Assembly (NCBI GenBank): GCA_002400905.2
Contig: NVRQ02000044.1
Span: 1 to 36,257, forward strand
Reading direction: 5' to 3'
DNA from: Gammaproteobacteria bacterium
GTDB lineage: Bacteria > Pseudomonadota > Gammaproteobacteria > GCA-2400775
Length of the DNA stretch: 36,257 bases
The notes beneath the pieces were generated by a model. It saw only the letters and a program-made list of their open reading frames with translations. It had not been told where the DNA came from and searched no databases. The position numbers and the translations under genes are program-made. Shown here in pieces: positions 30,324 to 36,257 of this stretch (positions within the stretch are counted from its first letter, which is position 1; each line of letters opens with the position of its first letter).

Positions 30324-30560
30324 TTAAACGCTTTCGCCGCGTTTGCGCATATCGGCAACCACCGCATCGATGCCTACTTTATCGATAATACGCATGCCTT
30401 TGGTTGAAAGGCGAATACGCACCCAGCGACCTTCAGATTCAAGCCAAAAGCGGCGTGAAAGAAGATTAGGTAAAAAACGACGACGCGTTCTATTGTTGGC
30501 GTGTGAAACATTGTTTCCCGCCATTGGCCGTTTTCCGGTGATTTGGCATACCCTAGACAT
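30324..30560 (-). CDS. rpmB: 50S ribosomal protein L28
   Basis: [33 protein letters not shown]; start trimmed from 30602 to 30560. Confidence 0.95.
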   Translation of the reverse strand: MSRVCQITGKRPMAGNNVSHANNRTRRRFLPNLLSRRFWLESEGRWVRIRLSTKGMRIIDKVGIDAVVADMRKRGESV

Positions 30561-30712
30561 CTTCTTCACTCCGCTAAATATATTGCATGACACACGCACC
30601 AACGCGAATGCATTAAACCAAAGCCCGCCTTTATACCAGAGTCATCGCCGATGAACAAGAAAAATGACCGATAATCGATCTGGTACTCCATCAATATAGC
30701 CTTGTTGGAGTA

Positions 30713-31387
30713 CTACATTAGTCCGCGTTCTGCTATGGATGTGGTTTGGCCGGCACCGATGATGACATGATCGAGAACACGTATGTCGACCAGCGCCAGC
30801 GCCTCCTTAAGATGCCGTGTTAGCGAGATATCGGCCTGGCTAGGCTCTGCATCCCCTGATGGGTGGTTATGGGCAAATATGAGCGCTGAGGCGTTGTGTT
30901 TCAGTGCATGCTTGATAATCTCCCTGGGATAGACAGAGGCTTGGTCTATGGTGCCGTGAAACAGCTTCTCAAAGCGAATGAGATGGTGGCGTGTGTCAAG
31001 AAACAGGCAGGCAAACACCTCATGTGGGTAGTGGCGTAGTTGGCTCGCTAGATAGCGGCGTGTGTGGCCAGGGTTGAGCATAATCTGCTGGCCACTAAGT
31101 TCTTCTGCGACATAGCGCTTGCCTAGTTCCAGCGCTGCTTGAAACTGAACATAAGTGGCATTGCCGACACCGTGATGTTGGCAAAAGCGGTCACAGTCTG
31201 TACCCAATAGGGATGATAACCCACCGAACTCTGCAAGTAGCGATCGACTTACCTCGATGGCATTTTGTTTGGCTGTGCCAGAACGCAGAAATATAGCGAG
31301 TAACTCGGCATTGGAAAGCGTATTTGCGCCGTGATTTAATAGTTTTTCACGCGGCCGCTCGTCCGCAGGCCATTGATGTATTGCCAT
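30713..31387 (-). CDS. radC: RadC family JAB/MPN-domain protein
   Basis: [25 protein letters not shown] motif [14 protein letters not shown]; start trimmed to 31387 after an SD-like GGAGA. Confidence 0.93.
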   Translation of the reverse strand: MAIHQWPADERPREKLLNHGANTLSNAELLAIFLRSGTAKQNAIEVSRSLLAEFGGLSSLLGTDCDRFCQHHGVGNATYVQFQAALELGKRYVAEELSGQQIMLNPGHTRRYLASQLRHYPHEVFACLFLDTRHHLIRFEKLFHGTIDQASVYPREIIKHALKHNASALIFAHNHPSGDAEPSQADISLTRHLKEALALVDIRVLDHVIIGAGQTTSIAERGLM

Positions 31388-31501
31388 AGTCTCTCCTTGG
31401 ACGTGAATCAATCCATTGATTTTGTCGCGTTTAATGTTACCTTAAAGCGTTTTAATATGTCGTAGTATTGCGATTTAGGCCGGATTGAAACCAAGAATCT
31501 T

Positions 31502-32701
31502 ATGATAGAACTAGTAAATAAACGTGTGTTATTGGGTGTCAGTGGCAGTATTGCCGCTTACAAAAGTGCCGAGCTTGTCAGGTTGCTGCGTAAGCAGGGT
31601 GCTGAGGTACGTGTTGTGATGACGGCGACTGCAACCGAATTTATTCAGCCGCTGACTTTTCAGGCGCTGTCCGGCAATATTGTCTACAGTGCGTGGGATG
31701 ATGCGGATCGTGGCGATGGTATGGGCCATATTGAATTAGCACGTTGGGCAGATGCCATTGTCATTGCGCCTGCTAGCGCCGACTTGCTTGCACGTTTACG
31801 CCAAGGCATGGCTAATGATTTATTGACGACGCTGTGTTTGGCGAGCAATGGCACCATAGCCGTTGCGCCGGCGATGAATCGTCTTATGTGGGACAATGCT
31901 GCGACGAAGGAAAATATGGAGGTTCTCAGGCAGCGCGGCATTCATATCTTAGGGCCAGGTACTGGCGGCCAGGCCTGCGGTGAGACGGGCCTAGGTCGCA
32001 TGTTAGAGCCAGAGCAATTAGTTCAAGGTATTTCAGGCTTGTTTACTAGCGGTATATTATCTGGAACAAAATTGCTGCTGACCGCAGGGCCGACGCGTGA
32101 GCCTATTGATGCGATGCGTTTTCTCAGTAATCGCAGTTCCGGTAAAATGGGTTATGCATTGGCGCAAGCAGCTATCGAGGCGGGTGCTGACGTTACACTT
32201 ATCAGCGGTCCTGTCGCGTTAACGCCACCAGAGCGAGCGAAGCGGCTTGATGTAAACAGTGCTAATGAGATGTATGAAGCAGTGATGTCTGAGATCTCTG
32301 CTAACGATGTTTTTATCAGTGCTGCGGCAGTAGCTGATTATCGGCCGGCTAATCCATCAAAGGAAAAAGTGAAGCGTAAAGACGACAATGTTGATTTAGC
32401 GTTGACGCAAAACCGCGACATTGTCGCCAGCGTTGCTGCCTTAGCCAACAAGCCGTTTACGGTAGGCTTTGCTGCAGAGACCAGCGATATTGAAAAGCAT
32501 GCAATGAGTAAGCTCAAGCGCAAGGGGCTGGATCTTATTGCCGCCAATCAAGTGGGTGATGGCCAAGGTGCAGAAGTGGATGATAATGCGATGACGCTAT
32601 ACTGGGCAGATGGGTGTCAGCATCTAGAAAAGACGACTAAGTCTAAGCTTGCGCGCCAAATGGTAGCGATTATCGGAGAGCATTATCGTGCAGCGACTTG
32701 A
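31502..32701 (+). CDS. coaBC: Phosphopantothenoylcysteine decarboxylase / phosphopantothenate-cysteine ligase
   Basis: [54 protein letters not shown]. Confidence 0.96.
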   Translation: MIELVNKRVLLGVSGSIAAYKSAELVRLLRKQGAEVRVVMTATATEFIQPLTFQALSGNIVYSAWDDADRGDGMGHIELARWADAIVIAPASADLLARLRQGMANDLLTTLCLASNGTIAVAPAMNRLMWDNAATKENMEVLRQRGIHILGPGTGGQACGETGLGRMLEPEQLVQGISGLFTSGILSGTKLLLTAGPTREPIDAMRFLSNRSSGKMGYALAQAAIEAGADVTLISGPVALTPPERAKRLDVNSANEMYEAVMSEISANDVFISAAAVADYRPANPSKEKVKRKDDNVDLALTQNRDIVASVAALANKPFTVGFAAETSDIEKHAMSKLKRKGLDLIAANQVGDGQGAEVDDNAMTLYWADGCQHLEKTTKSKLARQMVAIIGEHYRAAT

Positions 32702-33143
32702 GCTCAAGGTGCTGGATGGGCGCGTTGGTAGGGAGTTTCCGCTGCCCGCCTATGCGACTGATGGTGCAGCAGGGTTAGATTTACGTGCCATGCTTGATGA
32801 AACGACAATCATTGCACCTGGGGAGACAATATTGATCCCAACGGGTATCTCGATTCACATCGGTGATCCCGGTTATGCAGCAGTAATTTTGCCGCGTTCC
32901 GGTTTAGGCCATAAACACGGCATCGTGCTGGGTAATTTAGTTGGCTTGATTGATTCGGATTATCAGGGTGGTTTATTTGTCTCGTGTTGGAATCGCGGCC
33001 AAGCAGAATTTAGCATTGAAGTGGGCGAGCGTATTGCTCAGTTGGTGGTAATACCGGTTGCCCAGGTAAAGTTTGATATCGTCGAAGAATTCGATTTAAG
33101 TTCTCGTGCAGAGGGCGGCTTCGGTCACTCTGGCCGTATGTAA
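32688..33143 (+). CDS. dut: Deoxyuridine 5'-triphosphate nucleotidohydrolase
   Basis: [47 protein letters not shown]. Confidence 0.96.
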   Translation: MQRLELKVLDGRVGREFPLPAYATDGAAGLDLRAMLDETTIIAPGETILIPTGISIHIGDPGYAAVILPRSGLGHKHGIVLGNLVGLIDSDYQGGLFVSCWNRGQAEFSIEVGERIAQLVVIPVAQVKFDIVEEFDLSSRAEGGFGHSGRM

Positions 33144-33144
33144 C

Positions 33145-33191
33145 TATTTTTGCCTTGCCCTAACGAAAAATCACCATCGTGCAAAGGTTTC
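33145..33191. repeat. Truncated (solo right end) copy of element 1
   Basis: ATTTTTGCCTTGCCCTAACGAAAAATCACCATCGTGCAAAGGTTTC closely matches the right end of element 1 (1227-1273, ATTTTTGCCTTACCCTAACGAAAAATCTACGTCGTGCAAAGGTCTC). Confidence 0.88.
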
Positions 33192-33258
33192 AAGTTATTT
33201 ATATTTAAGATTATATTCAAATAAGAATTGGATTTGAGCTGTCGATAAAGTAAAGGCA

Positions 33259-35856
33259 ATGAAAAACAAGCTTAAGTTATTAAATAAGTCCGGTCAGGGT
33301 GCTGGCTCATTCCTCTCGACGCAGACTGCCCATCAGGCAAAATTTAGTATTCAAGGTTTACTATGGATGCTAGCGCTTATTGCTGTTGCGGCCATTCTTG
33401 CTGCCGGCGCCGGCGCCTACGTCTTACTGACTGAGCATTTTACCCAGCGTTACGAACAACAAAATGATGCCGATGCCAATGCAATAGGCCGTGAGCTGTC
33501 TAATTATTTTGTGCGTTTTCATTCACGCATAGAAATTCTTGCCGATGATCCCGTCGCTGAGCAGGCATTGGAGAACGTCAATACGGATGCTTTGCATCAA
33601 CGTGAGGCGGAGATTGCGGTGCTTTTTCCTGAAGCAATGCGGGTTATGTTGTTGCCGGCAAATATTGTGCGATCTGCTCGCCCTAGTGATTTCCCTGAGC
33701 TTGGCTTTGCTGATATCGATTTACTTGATTCACATACTCGAGGCATAACCCCCCCGTTAGAAAGCCATCAATTTGGTAGCGAATACGGACATATCGATTT
33801 TGTTAATCGTATAGACAGTCGCTCCAACCGTAGTTTGTTAGGATTTTTGTTGATCAGCTTTAAAGACGACTTTCTTGATGACGTGGTTAAGGAGATGTCG
33901 CAATATGGTGGCGGCTATTTTGAGTTGCAACAACCCTTGGCAAAAGGTAAGCCATTGGTATTGGCTAAGCACGGCGATGTTGCATTGGCACAAGCGAGGA
34001 ATATGCTTGAACGGCCGGTAGACGGAACGGCTTGGCGACTACATTATTTCCCTCCTGCACCGGCATCATTGGGTTTTGAGTTGAACTCACAAAACTACGC
34101 AATGATCTTTCTTGGCGCAGCGTTGGTATTGCTGATAGTCGTCGTGGTGTTCGCACGATTGATTGCGAGTATGGTGCGCAAAGACTTGAGTAATATCGTA
34201 TCACTGGTGCGCGATATGGTGGCAGGACGATTGTTGCGGCAATTCAGTGAACTACGTTTGCGTAATTTTGTTAGTACGTATGATGCGATTAGCCGCATAG
34301 ATGTAGACATGTCGCCAACACCCATTTCGCTAGGGACTTCCAACGAAAATGGCAACGAAGAGGGTGAGTATGAGCACGCTGAAATACCGAGCTCAGGTTT
34401 TGAAACCATTGATTTGATTTTTCAAGATAATGCTGCCTCAGTGGCTGAGGATATTGTCCCGGTAGTAAAATTGCAGCAAGGCCGACAGGTGCCTGCAGGT
34501 ATTTTTAAAGCCTATGATATTTGCGGTATTGTTGGTGAAACGTTAACTACGGATTTAGTCGTCGATATTGGCCGCGCGTTTGGCAGCGAAGCCTATTCAC
34601 TCGGACAGCAAACGGTTGCCGTTGCGCGTGATGGTCGTTTATCAAGTCCAGAATTACTCAATGCCTTAATAAAGGGTTTGATAGAGAGTGGTCGCGACGT
34701 TATTAATTTAGGCTTGGTGCCAACACCGGTGCTCTATTTTGCGACGAATTATATGAGTACCGCATCGGGCGTGGTGGTGACAGGTAGTCATCATCCATCG
34801 AACAGTAATGGTTTGAAGATGGTGTTAAAGGGCGAGACACTTTCCGGTGAAACCATGCAGGCCTTACGTACCCGTATTGAACATGGCGACTTTCAAACGG
34901 GTGTTGGTAGCATTGAAGAGGTTGATATTGTTTCGGACTATATTGAAAGTATCGTTGGCGATATTGAGCTATCTCGGCCGCTTAAAGTAATTGTTGATTG
35001 CGGTAACGGGGCCGCGGGTGATTTGGCACCACGTTTGCTCCGAAGCTTAGGCTGTGAAGTTATTGAGCTGTATTGTGAGATTGATGGAAATTTTCCGCAC
35101 CATCTTCCCGATCCAAGCCAACCAGAAAACCTCAGTGACGTGATTGAGGCAGTCATGATTAATGACGCCGACCTGGGCCTTGCATTTGATGGTGATGGTG
35201 ATCGGCTTGGTGTTATCGATTCACGTGGCAACGTGATATGGACTGATCGCCAAATGGTGTTGTATGCCAAAGACGTGATTAGTCGTAATCCGGGCGCGGA
35301 GATTATCTATGACGTTAAGTGCTCGCGTCATTTAGGTGCTGCCATCAAGAGTTTTGGTGGCAAGCCAGTGATGTGGAAAACGGGTCATTCGCTCATTAAG
35401 GCACGTATGAAACAAACGGGTGCGCTACTTGCTGGTGAAATGAGCGGCCATATCTATTTCCAGGAGCGTTGGTATGGTTTCGATGATGCGCTTTATACGG
35501 CGGCGCGTTTGCTTGAGATCGTCGCCAGTGACTTGCGCAGTAGTTACGAGCTGTTTGCCGAGGTTCCGAATGGGGTTCGCACGCCGGAGCTAAAGCTTGA
35601 AATGGATGACGCGACCCGCGCCAATTTTATGCGAAATTTAGTTGCCGCAGCAAACTTCCCTGATGCGAGCATTATTACTATTGATGGTTTGCGTGTTGAG
35701 TTCGAAGATGGTTGGGGGCTGGTTCGTGCATCGAATACTACGCCGTGCTTGGTGATTCGCTTTGAAGGGGACAACCCTTCGTCGTTAAAGCGTATCCAAG
35801 GTGAGTTTCGCCAATTGATGTTAGGACTTGATTCAACGCTCCTACTTCCGTTCTAA
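33259..35856 (+). CDS. algC: Phosphomannomutase/phosphoglucomutase (AlgC type) with N-terminal membrane-anchored extracytoplasmic domain
   Basis: C-terminal half has TGSHHPSNSNGLKM phosphoserine loop, FDGDGDRLG metal loop, GEMSGH; N-terminal ~390 aa has two TM segments flanking a ~220-aa domain. Confidence 0.92.
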   Translation: MKNKLKLLNKSGQGAGSFLSTQTAHQAKFSIQGLLWMLALIAVAAILAAGAGAYVLLTEHFTQRYEQQNDADANAIGRELSNYFVRFHSRIEILADDPVAEQALENVNTDALHQREAEIAVLFPEAMRVMLLPANIVRSARPSDFPELGFADIDLLDSHTRGITPPLESHQFGSEYGHIDFVNRIDSRSNRSLLGFLLISFKDDFLDDVVKEMSQYGGGYFELQQPLAKGKPLVLAKHGDVALAQARNMLERPVDGTAWRLHYFPPAPASLGFELNSQNYAMIFLGAALVLLIVVVVFARLIASMVRKDLSNIVSLVRDMVAGRLLRQFSELRLRNFVSTYDAISRIDVDMSPTPISLGTSNENGNEEGEYEHAEIPSSGFETIDLIFQDNAASVAEDIVPVVKLQQGRQVPAGIFKAYDICGIVGETLTTDLVVDIGRAFGSEAYSLGQQTVAVARDGRLSSPELLNALIKGLIESGRDVINLGLVPTPVLYFATNYMSTASGVVVTGSHHPSNSNGLKMVLKGETLSGETMQALRTRIEHGDFQTGVGSIEEVDIVSDYIESIVGDIELSRPLKVIVDCGNGAAGDLAPRLLRSLGCEVIELYCEIDGNFPHHLPDPSQPENLSDVIEAVMINDADLGLAFDGDGDRLGVIDSRGNVIWTDRQMVLYAKDVISRNPGAEIIYDVKCSRHLGAAIKSFGGKPVMWKTGHSLIKARMKQTGALLAGEMSGHIYFQERWYGFDDALYTAARLLEIVASDLRSSYELFAEVPNGVRTPELKLEMDDATRANFMRNLVAAANFPDASIITIDGLRVEFEDGWGLVRASNTTPCLVIRFEGDNPSSLKRIQGEFRQLMLGLDSTLLLPF

Positions 35857-35864
35857 TAGCGTAA

Positions 35865-36132
35865 TGGGCACCTCTATTCATTGCTTATGGCCTCTGCCTG
35901 ATCTGAAGCGTGCAGAGGCAAGGCGCACAACCCGCTGATAAGGCTGGTTGCCTTATCAGCGGGTTGTAACGCAGCAGACGCGTGCTTCAGATTACGCCCT
36001 ACGGGGCTTACAGACGAGTCCAGGCTCGGCGTTATCATTGCTTAACAGGCCACAAGCCTGCCTGCGCAATGATGCCTTGATCCTGAACTCGTCTGTAAGC
36101 CAGAGACCATAAGCAATTAATAGAGGTGCCCC
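35865..36132. mobile_element. MITE-like element 4 with multi-arm secondary structure
   Basis: Ends GGGCACCTCTATTCATTGCTTATGGCCTCTG / CAGAGACCATAAGCAATTAATAGAGGTGCCC (29/31 complementary); possible 3-bp TAA duplication (35862-35864, 36133-36135); two large internal hairpins. Confidence 0.85.
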
Positions 36133-36151
36133 TAAGAAGGATTACAAAAAA

Positions 36152-36257
36152 TCAGAGATTAAGCTGACCTTGCTTCCCAGTGCCCTTGGGCCGCGACGTG
36201 CCATCGGGGTACATTTTTCGTCGACTGTAGAATTGATGAATAGACTCTTTAATTAAA
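36152..36257 (-). CDS. Unidentified protein, C-terminal fragment (truncated by window edge)
   Basis: Minus strand open frame ...LIKESIHQFYSRRKMYPDGTSRPKGTGKQGQLNL* entering from the right edge; too short for the ORF track. Confidence 0.45.
   Translation of the reverse strand, partial: LIKESIHQFYSRRKMYPDGTSRPKGTGKQGQLNL

Noticed and set aside
35865-36132. Element 4 considered as an integron attC site or tRNA-like gene
   Set aside because: No attC-type GTTRRRY/RYYYAAC core sites, no integrase or cassette array, and no tRNA consensus arms; long terminal repeats with possible TAA duplication fit a MITE-like element better.

Overview
The window is a conserved gammaproteobacterial chromosomal segment, not an accessory island. 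Gene order is sspB(+), then dolP/yraP, yraN and lpoA (-), rsmI(+), rnpB RNA, and a complete division/cell-wall (dcw) cluster: mraZ-rsmH-ftsL-ftsI-murE-murF-mraY-murD-ftsW-murG-murC-murB-ddlB-ftsQ-ftsA-ftsZ-lpxC. This is followed by dciA/DUF721(-), secA, argJ, a fatty-acid desaturase, rpmG/rpmB/radC (-), coaBC, dut and a long membrane-anchored algC-type phosphomannomutase/phosphoglucomutase. A truncated unidentified minus-strand ORF lies at the right edge. The coding content is ordinary. The unusual signal is in the intergenic spaces: four short non-coding inverted-repeat elements (MITE-like) with different terminal inverted repeats, plus one solo end. They sit at or within a few bp of the stop codons of yraN, ftsA, lpxC, dut and algC. 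Two (after ftsA and lpxC) are bounded by CTAG, where TAG is the host gene's own stop codon. One (next to yraN) has a 5-bp target duplication containing the stop codon. Two share internal modules, one of which is inverted between copies. The last folds into a multi-arm cloverleaf-like structure. A strong mra promoter with three phased MraZ boxes is also visible. I found no evidence of a new protein-coding defence or biosynthetic system.
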